Below, in pieces: positions 45,239-55,655 of a stretch of 64,000 nt of DNA (within the stretch, counting starts at the first letter, position 1; each line of letters opens with the position of its first letter). Under the pieces are notes generated by a model. The model was not told the origin of the DNA. It ran no database searches and was given only the letters and a program-made list of their open reading frames with translations. The stretch lies in assembly GCF_039839785.1 (NCBI RefSeq), contig NZ_JBDOQT010000001.1, positions 2,790,001-2,854,000 of the forward strand. The letters are read 5' to 3'. The position numbers were made by a program, and so were the translations under genes. The stretch is from Pelagibius sp. CAU 1746 (lineage in GTDB: Bacteria; Pseudomonadota; Alphaproteobacteria; Kiloniellales; Kiloniellaceae).

Positions 45239-46237
45239 TCAGGCGATCAGCAGCATGGCCATCACCGCCGCGAAGAGCAGGCCGCCGGCGGCCAAGTAGA
45301 GGTCGAGCACACGGCTCAGATCCTCCGCCGTTACCTCCCGTCGCCCGTCGCCCATCCAGCGATCCTCGACCATCTGGCCGCCGTACTGGCGTGGGCCCGC
45401 CAGCGCCAGGCCCAGGGCCCCGGCCAGGGCAGCCTCCTGCCAGCCGGCGTTGGGGGAGCGGTGGCGGGGGGCGTCGCGCCGCAGAGCCCGCCAAGCCCCG
45501 CTGGCGCTGGCGGCCGGCAGCAGGACGGCGGCCAGGACGATCAGCAGCCCGGCCAAGCGGGCGGGCAGGAAGTTCACCGCATCGTCGAGCCGCGCCGCGG
45601 CCTTGCCGAAGGCCTCGTAGCGGGCGTTCCGGTGGCCGATCATGCTGTCCAGTGTATTCACCGCCTTGTAGGCGAGCAGGCCGGGCATGCCCAGCAGCAG
45701 GAACCAGAAGACCGGGGCGACGAAGCCGTCGGAGAAGTTCTCGGCGGCGGACTCGGCGGCGGCGCGGCCGACCCCGGCGGCGTCCAGGCTCGCCGGATCG
45801 CGCCCGACGATGTGGGCGACGGCGTCCCGGCCCGCTTCCAGGCTCTCGGCCAGGCCCCGCGCGACCCGGCGGACGGCGTCATAGAGCCCGCGAAAGGCCA
45901 GCAGACTGCTGGCTAGCAGGCCTTCAACAATCCAGCCGTAGGGCAGGCCGGCCAGGACATGATGCAGCAGCGCTCCGAGCCCGCCCGCGATCCCGACCAC
46001 GAGGCCGGTGCAGAGACCGCCCAGGAGCAGGCGCCGCCCGCGCGGCAGGCTCTGGCGGTTGAGCGCCCGGTCGAGCACCGCGATCAACCGGCCGAGCAGC
46101 ACCACGGGATGCGGCAGCAGGCGGTAGAGCCACCGGGGGTCGCCCAGCAGCAGGTCCATGGCCATGGCCAGCAGGAGGACGGCGAGGGCGGAGGCGGGGG
46201 ACTGCCACTGGCCGCCGAACAGGGGATACCAGAGCAC
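45239..46237 (-). CDS. cobD: Adenosylcobinamide-phosphate synthase
   Basis: The 332-residue membrane protein adds aminopropanol (phosphate) to adenosylcobyric acid. It has the CobD/CbiB pattern: LLGDPRWLYRLLPHPVVLLGRLIAVLD at the start, AAESAAENFSDGFVAPVFW, NTLDSMIGHRNARYEAFGKAAARLDD and SPNAGWQEAALAGALGLALAGP. About five helices are predicted. It is the last gene of the ppa-dcyD-cobD run and faces cobU. Confidence 0.93.
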   Translation of the reverse strand: MLWYPLFGGQWQSPASALAVLLLAMAMDLLLGDPRWLYRLLPHPVVLLGRLIAVLDRALNRQSLPRGRRLLLGGLCTGLVVGIAGGLGALLHHVLAGLPYGWIVEGLLASSLLAFRGLYDAVRRVARGLAESLEAGRDAVAHIVGRDPASLDAAGVGRAAAESAAENFSDGFVAPVFWFLLLGMPGLLAYKAVNTLDSMIGHRNARYEAFGKAAARLDDAVNFLPARLAGLLIVLAAVLLPAASASGAWRALRRDAPRHRSPNAGWQEAALAGALGLALAGPRQYGGQMVEDRWMGDGRREVTAEDLSRVLDLYLAAGGLLFAAVMAMLLIA

Positions 46238-46240
46238 GGG

Positions 46241-47254
46241 CTAGTCTTCCAAGGCCTCGCGGTAGGGGAAGAGGGCGGGCATGCCGCCGGTGTGGAGGAA
46301 GACCACGGTGTCGTCCGCCGAGAACCGCCCGGCTTCGATCAGGCCGATGAGGCCGGCCATGGCCTTGCCGCTGTAGACCGGGTCGAGCAGCAGGCCCTCC
46401 AGGCCTGCGACGCGGCGTACGGCCTCGGCCATGGCCGCGGTGGGCAGGCCATAGGCCTCCCCCGCGTAGCCCGGCAGCACGACCACCTTGTCTTTAGGGA
46501 AGGCGCCGGGCAGGGCGAGACGTTCCCAGACTTCTCCCGCGAGGCGGCGGACGTCGCCCGCCACGTCTTCCGGATGGGCGTCGACGTCGATGCCGACGAC
46601 CTGGACTGCCGGATCGATGGCGGCAAAACCGGCGGCCAGGCCGGCCTGGGTCCCGCCGCTGGAGGAGGCCAGGACCAGGGCGGTAATTTTCTCACCCTGC
46701 TGGGCCGCCTGGGCCGCCAGCTCCGCAGCGGCGGCGGCATAGCCCAGCGCGCCGGTGGCGTTGGAGCCGCCGGTCGGGATCAGGTAGGGCGTCCTGCCGT
46801 CGCGGCGCAGGGCTTCAGCCAGGCTTTCCATGGCCGCCACCCGATCGGTGTCGCCGTCGTGCAGGTGCACCTTGGCCCCGAACATCCGGTCGAGCTGGAT
46901 GTTGCCGATCAGCTCGTAGTCCGGCCCGCCCCAGGGCACCACGCGGGTCAGCACCAACTCGCAGGCCAGCCCCAGCTTGGCGGCGGCGGCCGCCGTCTGG
47001 CGCACGTGGTTGGACTGCACGCCGCCGGTGGAGATCACCGTATCGGCGCCCCGCGCCAGCGCCTCGGCCAGAAGAAACTCCAGCTTGCGCGTCTTGTTGC
47101 CGCCCAGGCCCAGCCCGGTGCAGTCGTCGCGCTTAACCAGCAGCCTCGGCCCGCCCAGCGCCGCGCCGAGGCGCGGCAGGGGCTCCAGCGGAGTCGGCAG
47201 GTGGGCGAGGCTTTGGCGCGGAAAGGCCTCGATGGCGGCGAGGGGAGCGGGCAT
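46241..47254 (-). CDS. D-cysteine desulfhydrase/ACC deaminase family
   Basis: The 337-residue PLP enzyme has LLVKRDDCTGLGLGGNKTRKLEFLL with the PLP lysine at 54, STGGVQSNHVRQTAAAAAKLG, LIPTGGSNATGALGY and GIDVDAH. It matches the DcyD branch rather than true ACC deaminase, although substrates overlap in this family. It lies 10 bp after ppa and 3 bp before cobD, so the three form an operon. Function in that setting is unclear; sulfide release is one possibility. Confidence 0.85.
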   Translation of the reverse strand: MPAPLAAIEAFPRQSLAHLPTPLEPLPRLGAALGGPRLLVKRDDCTGLGLGGNKTRKLEFLLAEALARGADTVISTGGVQSNHVRQTAAAAAKLGLACELVLTRVVPWGGPDYELIGNIQLDRMFGAKVHLHDGDTDRVAAMESLAEALRRDGRTPYLIPTGGSNATGALGYAAAAAELAAQAAQQGEKITALVLASSSGGTQAGLAAGFAAIDPAVQVVGIDVDAHPEDVAGDVRRLAGEVWERLALPGAFPKDKVVVLPGYAGEAYGLPTAAMAEAVRRVAGLEGLLLDPVYSGKAMAGLIGLIEAGRFSADDTVVFLHTGGMPALFPYREALED

Positions 47255-47264
47255 GGAGGCGGTC

Positions 47265-47816
47265 CTAGCAGGCCTTGTCCACTTTGGCCTTATCCATGTC
47301 GGCCTTGATCGCGCGCTCGATCATGCGGCAGGCCTCGTCGGCTTCGCCCCAGCGCTTGATCTTCACCCATTTATCGACTTCCAGATCCTTGTAGTGGGCG
47401 AAGAAGTGCGCGATCTGGTCGAGCAGGATCTTCGGCAGGCCGCGATAGGATGAGACGTTGGTATAGAAGGGGTGAAGGTCGTCGACGGGAACCGAGAGAA
47501 CCTTTTCGTCCTCGCCGGCCTCGTCCTCCATGATCAGGACGCCGATGGGGCGCACCCGCACCACTGCGCCGGCGATGACCGGCACGGAGGTGACGATGAG
47601 CACGTCCACTGGGTCGCCGTCGTCGGCCAGGGTATGGGGAATGAAGCCGTAGTTGAGCGGGTACTGCATCGAGGTATGGAGGAAGCGGTCGACGAAGATC
47701 GCGCCGGAGTCCTTGTCCATCTCGTACTTCACCGGGTGCGCACCCAGGGGAACTTCAACGATAGCGTTCAAATCCCACGGGGGATTCTTGCCAACCGGGA
47801 TTTTGCTGATATCCAA
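47265..47816 (-). CDS. ppa: Inorganic pyrophosphatase, soluble
   Basis: The 183-residue class I enzyme has the metal-site motif DDGDPVDVLIVTS, plus KYEMDKDSGAIFVDRFLHTSMQYPLNYGFIP and VYTNVSSYRGLPK-like HPFYTNVSSYRGLPK. The TTG start is accepted because AAGGAG lies 6 bp before it and the protein is full length. It heads the dcyD-cobD run. The membrane pump HppA is also encoded in this window. Confidence 0.95.
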   Translation of the reverse strand: MDISKIPVGKNPPWDLNAIVEVPLGAHPVKYEMDKDSGAIFVDRFLHTSMQYPLNYGFIPHTLADDGDPVDVLIVTSVPVIAGAVVRVRPIGVLIMEDEAGEDEKVLSVPVDDLHPFYTNVSSYRGLPKILLDQIAHFFAHYKDLEVDKWVKIKRWGEADEACRMIERAIKADMDKAKVDKAC

Positions 47817-48163
47817 CGGTTTCTCCTTAGTTTCCGGGGGCTCTGCCCCAATATTCCCACCGTTCCATCGGGCTCCTCTTTACGAATTGTTAACGTCGCG
47901 AGCCTATTAATAAACCGTTAGCGTGCATTGGCGCGCTTTCGAACAAAGCAACATAAATAACTGATTACATAGAAAATTATCGCGTCCCTTGGCCGAGTCT
48001 GAACAACGAGCCAGCCGGCTGTCCTGTCTCGAGGCGGCAGGAAGGGATGAAGAACCATTAACTGTGGCTCTATGGCCTTTTTGCCGCCCTTTGGCAAGAA
48101 GGCAAGGTGGCACCCGCTCCCGCCGGCAGACTGCCTCGCGGATGACGGGTTCAGCCTGATGCG
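47817..48163. other. Intergenic region, 347 bp
   Basis: The divergent gap between ppa and the histidine kinase gene is AT-rich at 47880-47990 and contains an 11-bp stem-loop (48075-48103, GCCTTTTTGCC pairing with GGCAAGAAGGC) in the leader of the kinase gene. I see no coding frame or known RNA. Confidence 0.5.
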
Positions 48164-50386
48164 ATGCGGAACGGTATGAACTTGAAGGATACATCGAGAC
48201 GCAGGCTGCTGTCGCGCTGGCCCGCTGCATTCATAGCGGCGGTGTTGATCGGAACGACGGCGCTGGTGCTCTACGTCGAGGCCAGCATTTCCGAGCTCAA
48301 GCAGGTGTTGCCCGTGGAGGTGCTGCGCCAGGAGCGCGACGTTGTCTTCATGATCGACGATCTGGCTGCCTTGCAGCAGGCGATCCGCGAGGCGCGCGCG
48401 CATCCGGGCATCGAAGGGCGTCAGGAAATCATCGACCGCATCGAGCTGGTCGAGAGCCGCGTCGCGGAGCTGACGCAGACCTATTCCTTCAGCAACCAGA
48501 TCGGCATCGCTTCCATGCATGCCACCTTGCGGCCGGTCGCCGCCGACTTGAAGCTGTGGCTCAGCGACGGCGTGCAGGGCCTGTCTCCGGATTCCGAAGT
48601 GGTGCTGGATCTGGCCGCCGAGCGTGTGGTCACCGCGCGCCAGGAGATCGTCAAGCAGTTCGGCGAAGCCAATGCCAAGGCCCTCGCCATGCTTCAGGAA
48701 GAGGCGACGGACCTTGAGCGCTTCCGGGGCGCGCTGATCCTGGTGGTCATCGTCGTAGCCGCCCTGACCAGCGTGCTGGTTGCCTTCATCTTCCGCGAGC
48801 GCCGTTCCGAGCTGGCTGCCGCGGCGGCTCAGCAGCGCCTGCGCGAGTCCATCGAATCGCTGGCCGGCGGTTTTGCGCTCTTCGATGTCAACGAGAAGTT
48901 GGTGCTGTGCAACCGGCGCTACGGCGATCTCTACGCCGGGGTGCGCGACATGCTGGTGCCGGGCATGAGCTTTGAAGAGCTGATCACCGCGGCGGCGCGC
49001 TCGGGCAACATTCCGGAGGCCAGCGAGAACGCGGAGCTGTGGGTCCACAAGCAACTGCAGCACTTCCGCAATCCGGGGCGGCCGTTCGAAGTCGAGCTGC
49101 GCGACGGCACCTGGTTCCGCGTGGCCGAGCGGCGCACGGCCAACGGCGGCTTCGTGGTCATCTCCACCAACATTACGGAGCTGCGGCGCCGCGAGTCCGA
49201 GCTGCGCAGCATCGGCGAGGAACTCCGTCACAAGAACGTGCTGCTGGACGCCGCGCTGGACAACATGGCGCAGGGGCTGGCCATGTTCGACGTGAACCAG
49301 CGCATGATCATCTGCAACCAGCGCTTCCTCGATCTGTACAACCTTCCGGCCAACATGGCGCAGCCGGGAACCGAGCTGTCGGATATCCTCAGCTACACCG
49401 CGGATATGGAAGACCTGACGCCGGAGCAGGCCAAGATCCTGCGTCAACGCCGCCTGGCGACCGCCGCCAGTCCAGAAGAAACCACCATGCAGGATTTCCT
49501 CTCCAATGGCCGGGTGATCAACGTGGTGCACCGCCCCATGCCCGGCGGCGGTTCGCTGGCGACCTATGACGACGTCACCGGCAGCTACAGCGCCGAACGT
49601 CAGTTGCGTATCGCCAAGGAGGAGGCCGAACTGGCCAGCCGCGCCAAGTCCGACTTCCTGGCCAACGTCAGCCACGAACTGCGCACGCCGCTGAACGCCA
49701 TCATCGGTTTCTCGGAGATCATCAAGGATCAGCTCTTCGGACCGATGGGCAATCAACGCTACCGCGAGTACGCGATAGACATCCACGACAGCGGCACGCA
49801 CCTGCTGAGCCTCATCAACGACATCCTCGACCTTTCGAAGATCGAGGCCGGCAAGTTCGAATTGCACGAAGAGGCGATCAATCTGGAGCGCGCCACCAAG
49901 TCCTGCTTCCGCATCATGCGCGACCGCGCCGAGGAGGCCGGAGTTGTACTGGAGCACCGCTTCCCGGCACAGGTGCCGAACCTCCGGGCCGACCCGCGCG
50001 CGGTGAAGCAGATTCTGCTGAACCTGTTGTCCAATGCGGTGAAGTTCACCGATCCGGGCGGCCGGGTGCTGGTCTACTCCAGCATCAACCAGGAAGGCGG
50101 TCTGGTGCTGCATGTCGAAGATACCGGTATCGGGATCGCCGAGGCCGACATCGCCAAGGCCATGGCCCCCTTCGGTCAGGTGGATTCCTCGCTCTCGCGC
50201 AAATACGAAGGCACCGGCCTGGGGCTGCCACTGACCCGCCACTTGGTCGACCTGCACGACGGCAACCTGACCCTCAGCAGCAACATGGGGCAGGGCACTC
50301 ATGTGTCCATCTGCTTTCCCCATCACCGGGTGATCTCGGCGCCGCTGCCGTTCCAGCCGAGGCGCATTGCCGGGAAATCCGCCTGA
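48164..50386 (+). CDS. PAS-containing sensor histidine kinase, PleC/DivJ-like core
   Basis: The 740-residue protein has two membrane helices (about 19-38 and 189-210) around a periplasmic helical sensor, two PAS-like domains (about 228-340 and 356-475), a HisKA domain with His504 in SDFLANVSHELRTPLNA, and HATPase motifs NLLSNAVKFT, DTGIGIA and GTGLGLPL. The segment FGPMGNQRYREYAIDIHDSG after HisKA is the signature of the PleC/DivJ/PdhS group. No response regulator gene is adjacent, so it is an orphan kinase. An ATG at 48176 is an alternative start. Confidence 0.9.
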   Translation: MRNGMNLKDTSRRRLLSRWPAAFIAAVLIGTTALVLYVEASISELKQVLPVEVLRQERDVVFMIDDLAALQQAIREARAHPGIEGRQEIIDRIELVESRVAELTQTYSFSNQIGIASMHATLRPVAADLKLWLSDGVQGLSPDSEVVLDLAAERVVTARQEIVKQFGEANAKALAMLQEEATDLERFRGALILVVIVVAALTSVLVAFIFRERRSELAAAAAQQRLRESIESLAGGFALFDVNEKLVLCNRRYGDLYAGVRDMLVPGMSFEELITAAARSGNIPEASENAELWVHKQLQHFRNPGRPFEVELRDGTWFRVAERRTANGGFVVISTNITELRRRESELRSIGEELRHKNVLLDAALDNMAQGLAMFDVNQRMIICNQRFLDLYNLPANMAQPGTELSDILSYTADMEDLTPEQAKILRQRRLATAASPEETTMQDFLSNGRVINVVHRPMPGGGSLATYDDVTGSYSAERQLRIAKEEAELASRAKSDFLANVSHELRTPLNAIIGFSEIIKDQLFGPMGNQRYREYAIDIHDSGTHLLSLINDILDLSKIEAGKFELHEEAINLERATKSCFRIMRDRAEEAGVVLEHRFPAQVPNLRADPRAVKQILLNLLSNAVKFTDPGGRVLVYSSINQEGGLVLHVEDTGIGIAEADIAKAMAPFGQVDSSLSRKYEGTGLGLPLTRHLVDLHDGNLTLSSNMGQGTHVSICFPHHRVISAPLPFQPRRIAGKSA

Positions 50387-50505
50387 GCATTGCACTCACG
50401 GTCGAACGTCTATCCTGCCATTGACGTGCTTCACACGAATCTCTCGCAATGCTTACTACATATGGTATGATTGTGTGATTTTGGGGGCATATCAGGGGGC
50501 AGGCC

Positions 50506-51033
50506 GTGCATCAGGCCTTCGATCCGGAGATCTTGCCGGACAGTAAGTTGCGGCGCCTATACGATTACTGGCGATCTCGTTGCGACGGCGGGATTTATCC
50601 CTCGCGCCAGGATATAGACCCCGTCGCAATTCCCGACCTTCTGCCCAACATCTTTCTCCTGGACGTTATCGGCGACGCTCAGGATTTCGTTTTCAGGCTG
50701 GCCGGATCGCTGGTCGAGGACGCCTTCAGCATGCCGCTGCGCGGCAAGTCCATCGCCGATATCCAGAAAGCGGCCGGGACGCCGATTCCGGTGGCGCATC
50801 ACATCGAGGTCGCCCGTGGCGGCGGCCCGCGCTACCGCGAGGGGGAGATGCTGGTTGCCGGGCGCGACCATTGGAAGACCCACCGTTTGCTGCTGCCGCT
50901 GGCCAGCGACGGCCAGTCGGTGGATGTGCTGATGGGCGGGGCGATCTTCCTGCTTGGGGACCGGGTGAACGAGATGCCGACGGAGCCCTGGAGCTACAGC
51001 CGGCATGCCGGCGACCCGCCGCTGGGTTTCTAG
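50506..51033 (+). CDS. Stand-alone PAS-like protein
   Basis: The 175-residue protein is one PAS-type domain of the class common in Rhodospirillales: KLRRLYDYWRSRCDGGIYPSRQDIDPVAIPDLLPNIFLLDVI, then FVFRLAGSLVEDAFSMPLRGKS and LLLPLASDGQSVDVLMGGAIF. There is no output domain. The GTG start follows GGGGGCAGG. It lies 119 bp after the histidine kinase and may report to it, but this is inference. Confidence 0.75.
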   Translation: MHQAFDPEILPDSKLRRLYDYWRSRCDGGIYPSRQDIDPVAIPDLLPNIFLLDVIGDAQDFVFRLAGSLVEDAFSMPLRGKSIADIQKAAGTPIPVAHHIEVARGGGPRYREGEMLVAGRDHWKTHRLLLPLASDGQSVDVLMGGAIFLLGDRVNEMPTEPWSYSRHAGDPPLGF

Positions 51034-51177
51034 CGACCGTCGGCGCCGCCGCGGGAACGCCATAAATTTGCCTCACAGTCATGGTCACCTTGTCGGCTAG
51101 CTTCGCTTGCGTTCGCTGGAAGGCGCAATCGCAGACGACGCAGGGCCAACCGAAACGATAGGGAGAACTTGGCGGCC

Positions 51178-51681
51178 ATGAACATGACGAAACCATCGCG
51201 CCGTTTGCCCGCAGGGCCCGATCCCGTGGTGGGCGTGCGTCCGGGGCCGGGCGTCTTGGGCCTGGCAAGAGGCGACGGCAGGACCAAGGAGGCGCCGGAA
51301 AAGGATTCTGGCACCGAGGGAACCCTCGTCGTCGGTGAGGGCATTCAGATCAAGGGCGAGATCCAGTCCTGCACCAAGCTGATCGTCGAAGGCAAGGTCG
51401 AGGCTTCGCTGGAAGCGGTGGAACTGATGGTGCGCGAGGGAGGGATCTATCACGGCAAGGCGGTGGTGAAAGCTGCCAGCATCGATGGAAACTTCGACGG
51501 CGATCTGACAGTCGACGGCCTGCTGACCATTCTCGCGGGTGGGCGGGTAACCGGGGCGCTGCGTTACCGCGATCTGAAGATCGAGCGGGGCGGGCGTCTG
51601 AGCGGCGACATCGACCTGCTGGACGGCAAGGCCGTCTCGCCGCCGGAGGGTCAACGTCTCGAAGAAGCCGCGGCGCGCTGA
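51178..51681 (+). CDS. Bactofilin family cytoskeletal protein
   Basis: The 167-residue protein has a disordered basic/Gly-rich N-terminus (1-45) and a bactofilin beta-helix (about 48-150): TLVVGEGIQIKGEIQSCTKLIVEGKVEASLEAVELMVREGGIYHGK, ASIDGNFDGDLTVDGLL. Bactofilins polymerise and localise wall enzymes or stalk proteins. ATG 51178 is chosen; TTG 51169 is possible. It is convergent with the desaturase gene (13 bp). Confidence 0.88.
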   Translation: MNMTKPSRRLPAGPDPVVGVRPGPGVLGLARGDGRTKEAPEKDSGTEGTLVVGEGIQIKGEIQSCTKLIVEGKVEASLEAVELMVREGGIYHGKAVVKAASIDGNFDGDLTVDGLLTILAGGRVTGALRYRDLKIERGGRLSGDIDLLDGKAVSPPEGQRLEEAAAR

Positions 51682-51694
51682 GGCGGCGGCGCTT

Positions 51695-52639
51695 TCAAGC
51701 CGGCGTCAGGCGGCGCCAGATTTCCCGCTGTACCGCGATGTAGCCGGAGGCCCGCAGGCTGATCCGCGGCGCCAGCAGGCGGTCGGCGGCGGGCAGGGCG
51801 TGGAACGGCAGGCCCGGATAGGCGTGGTGGGCGGTGTGCAGGTTCATGTGCCAGCACAGGGCCGCCAGCGGAGCGGCGGTCAAGGTGGTCCGGCTGTTGG
51901 CCAGCATGTCGCGGATTTGCGGACAGCCCGTATGCTCCGCCAGCAGATAGAGCCTTAGAACCGGCTGTCCGATGAGGGCCGGAATCACCCAGAGCAGCAG
52001 CAGAGTTTCGCCGCCGGCCAGCAGGCCGGCGCCCGCGGCGAGGCCGTAGGCGGCCAGGTGCAGCCGCGCCTCGCGGACGATGGCCGGGCGCAGCCTGCTT
52101 GTGATGTAGGGCTCGGGCGTCCGGCCCATGGCATGACGCCAGGTGGTGACGAGCCGCTCGCCCCAGTAGGGCAGGCCGGAGACGTGGAGAAGATAGGCGG
52201 GCCGGGTCGACAAGGGCGGCCCCGAAATCTCCGGGTCGCGCGCGGGATCCTGGGTGAAGCGATGGTGCTGCAGGTGGAAGGCGCGGAAATAGCCTGCGGG
52301 CAGCAGCAGCAGGAAGCCGCAGAGCGCGGCCACCCCGTCGTTCAGGCGGCGGCTGCGGAAGGCGGTGCGGTGGATGGTCTCGTGCAGTGGGGCGAAGAGG
52401 AACACCAGCACGATACCTTGCGCGATGAGGGCGGGCGCGAGCCATAGGCTGCCACCGCTCCACAGCACCGAGGCGCTGGTAAGCGCCAGCAGCGCGAGGT
52501 GGCCGGCAAGCTGACGCAAGCCCTTGGCGTCGCTCGGCGCCGAGAGCGCTTTCAGGGTCTGCCGGTCGAGGGCGGCCCGTCGTCCCGACGGGGACGCCGG
52601 GGGCGGCGAAACCGGGGGCAGGGGGCGGGCGTCATCCAT
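51695..52639 (-). CDS. Membrane fatty-acid desaturase
   Basis: The 314-residue integral membrane protein has the three His boxes of the desaturase/hydroxylase family: HETIH at 86-90, HLQHH at 122-126 and HTAHH at 268-272, with hydrophobic segments between. It would insert a double bond or hydroxyl into an acyl chain or carotenoid-like substrate. fghA follows the opposite way along the strand (its stop is 15 bp upstream of this start), so it may be transcribed with frmA-fghA. Confidence 0.85.
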   Translation of the reverse strand: MDDARPLPPVSPPPASPSGRRAALDRQTLKALSAPSDAKGLRQLAGHLALLALTSASVLWSGGSLWLAPALIAQGIVLVFLFAPLHETIHRTAFRSRRLNDGVAALCGFLLLLPAGYFRAFHLQHHRFTQDPARDPEISGPPLSTRPAYLLHVSGLPYWGERLVTTWRHAMGRTPEPYITSRLRPAIVREARLHLAAYGLAAGAGLLAGGETLLLLWVIPALIGQPVLRLYLLAEHTGCPQIRDMLANSRTTLTAAPLAALCWHMNLHTAHHAYPGLPFHALPAADRLLAPRISLRASGYIAVQREIWRRLTPA

Positions 52640-52654
52640 GACCTCACCCCCGCT

Positions 52655-53500
52655 TCATCCGCAGAGGATCTTGGCGTGGTGGCGCAGATGGTCTTCGATG
52701 AAGGTCTGAATGAAGTAATAGCTGTGGTCGTAGTCCGGCTGCATGCGCAGTTCGAAGTGCTGGCCGGCCTCCTCGCAGGCTTCGACAAGCAGGTCCGGCA
52801 GCAGCTGCTCGCTGAGGAAGGGGTCCTCGACCCCCTGGTCGATGAACAGCAGGGCGTCCGAGGGCTGCTTGCGGATCAACGCGCAGGCGTCGTAGTCCTG
52901 CCAGGCCGTCTCGTCCTTGCCGAGATAGCCGAGGAAGGCTTTCTGCCCCCAGGGGCACTGGCTTGGCGCGACGATGGGCGCGAAGGCCGAGACCGACTTG
53001 TAGGTGCCGGGGTTCTTCAGGTGGATGGTCAGCGCGCCATGTCCGCCCATGGAATGCCCCATGATGCCCTGGCGGCTCATGTCGGCCGGGAAGTGCTCCG
53101 CGATCAGGGCCGGCAGTTCCCGGGTGACGTAGGAGTACATGCGGTAGCGGTCGGACCAGGGCTTCTGGGTGGCGTCGAGGTAGAAGCCGGCGCCGGTCCC
53201 GAAGTCGTAGTCGTCGTCCTCGCCCGGGCAGCCCGCTCCGCGGGGCGAGGTGTCCGGCGCCAGCACCATTACCCCCAGTTCCGCGGCGATGCGCTGCGCC
53301 CCGGCCTTCTCGGTGAAGTTCGCCTCGGTGCAGGTCAGCCCCGAGAGGTAAGTCACCAGCGGCACCTTGTTGCCGCCCTTGGCCTGGGGCGGCTGGTAGA
53401 CCGCGAAATTCATGGTGCCGCCGCAGGCTTCCGAAGCGTGGCTGTAGAAGCCCTGCGTCCCCTCGAAGCAGCGCTGTTGGCTGTTGACTGTAAGATCCAT
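52655..53500 (-). CDS. fghA: S-formylglutathione hydrolase
   Basis: The 281-residue esterase D-type hydrolase releases formate and glutathione. The triad is Ser150 (GHSMGG), Asp226 and His259. YLSGLTCTEANFTEKAGAQ and APDTSPRGAG are diagnostic for FGH. ATG 53500 follows GGGCGGAT. It lies 132 bp after frmA on the same strand, completing glutathione-dependent formaldehyde oxidation. Confidence 0.95.
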   Translation of the reverse strand: MDLTVNSQQRCFEGTQGFYSHASEACGGTMNFAVYQPPQAKGGNKVPLVTYLSGLTCTEANFTEKAGAQRIAAELGVMVLAPDTSPRGAGCPGEDDDYDFGTGAGFYLDATQKPWSDRYRMYSYVTRELPALIAEHFPADMSRQGIMGHSMGGHGALTIHLKNPGTYKSVSAFAPIVAPSQCPWGQKAFLGYLGKDETAWQDYDACALIRKQPSDALLFIDQGVEDPFLSEQLLPDLLVEACEEAGQHFELRMQPDYDHSYYFIQTFIEDHLRHHAKILCG

Positions 53501-53632
53501 ATCCGCCCCTAGCCCTCTTGATCTCGCAGGAGGCCGGGCGGCGGTCTTCCCCATCGCGAACCGCCACCCGAATCGGCCCATGATACCGCGTTTGGGCTCC
53601 AGTCCGAATAGGCCGCTTGATTAGGGATCGAC

Positions 53633-54742
<1,110 letters not shown>

Positions 54743-54911
54743 TGCTACCCCCTGAAGAAATTGCCATATCGAATCTTGTCGAAGGGCGGCAGTGTATGAC
54801 GCCGGGCGGCGGCCCGCCACCCCGGGCAGCGACACAAATTTGGTCATGTGAGACTAGGCCGCGGCGCCGGGAAGCCGTTATGATGGCGCAGGTAAACCGA
54901 TGGAGGATTTC

Positions 54912-55640
54912 ATGGACGATTCCCTGATCCAAGCAAGGATCGACCTGGCCGCCGCGTTGCGCCTGGCGGCCCGCTTCGGCCTCAACGAGGGAATCTGCAA
55001 CCACTTCAGCTACGCGCCGCCCGAACGCCCCGACGCCTTCCTGGTCAACCCCTTCGGCAAGCACTGGTCGCAGCTCACGGCCAGCGACCTGCTGCTGGTC
55101 GGCTACGACGGCAAGGTGCTGGAAGGCGCCGGAGAGTTGGAGACGACAGCCTTCTGTATCCACTCGCGCTTTCATCGGGAACACCCGCGTGCCGCCTGCG
55201 TGCTGCACACCCACATGCCCTATGCGACGACGCTGACGTCTTTGGCGGATACGCCGCTGGAGCCGATCAGCCAGAACGCGCTGCGCTACTACAACGACGT
55301 CGCCTACGATGGCACCTACAACGGCATCGCCACCGAAGTCGAGGAAGGCGAGCGCATTGCCGGCGCCATGGGCGACAAGCGGGTTCTGTTCCTTGCCAAC
55401 CACGGCGTCATAGTGGTCGGCCCGAATATCGCCAAGGCTTTCGAAGACCTCTACTACCTGGAGCGTGCCTGCCAGGTGCAGGTGCTGGCGCATTCGACCG
55501 GGCGTCCTCTGCGCCGGGTCAGCGACAACATCGCAGGCGCCACCTTCAAGGACCCGGCCGCCTCGATGCACTACGCGGAAGCACACTTCGCCGCGTTGAA
55601 GGGATTGCTCGATGCCGAGGACCGCAGTTATGCCAGCTAG
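54912..55640 (+). CDS. Class II aldolase/adducin family protein
   Basis: The 242-residue protein has the aldolase II fold: LAAALRLAARFGLNEGICNHFSYAP, HSRFHREHPRAACVLHTHMPYATTL with zinc His residues, and VLFLANHGVIVVGPNI. The acid before them (GELETTAFCIH) is in place. ATG 54912 follows GGAGG; ATG 54900 is less well spaced. Adducin-like domains without clear aldolase targets are common, so the substrate is unknown. A VOC gene follows after 15 bp. Confidence 0.85.
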   Translation: MDDSLIQARIDLAAALRLAARFGLNEGICNHFSYAPPERPDAFLVNPFGKHWSQLTASDLLLVGYDGKVLEGAGELETTAFCIHSRFHREHPRAACVLHTHMPYATTLTSLADTPLEPISQNALRYYNDVAYDGTYNGIATEVEEGERIAGAMGDKRVLFLANHGVIVVGPNIAKAFEDLYYLERACQVQVLAHSTGRPLRRVSDNIAGATFKDPAASMHYAEAHFAALKGLLDAEDRSYAS

Positions 55641-55655
55641 GGAAAGGTAGAAAGA

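Noticed and set aside
47918-50395. An 825-codon minus-strand frame antisense to the histidine kinase
   Set aside because: Its extent matches the kinase gene and it encodes low-complexity Val/Gln/His/Arg-rich sequence without motifs. The kinase motifs on the plus strand are complete.
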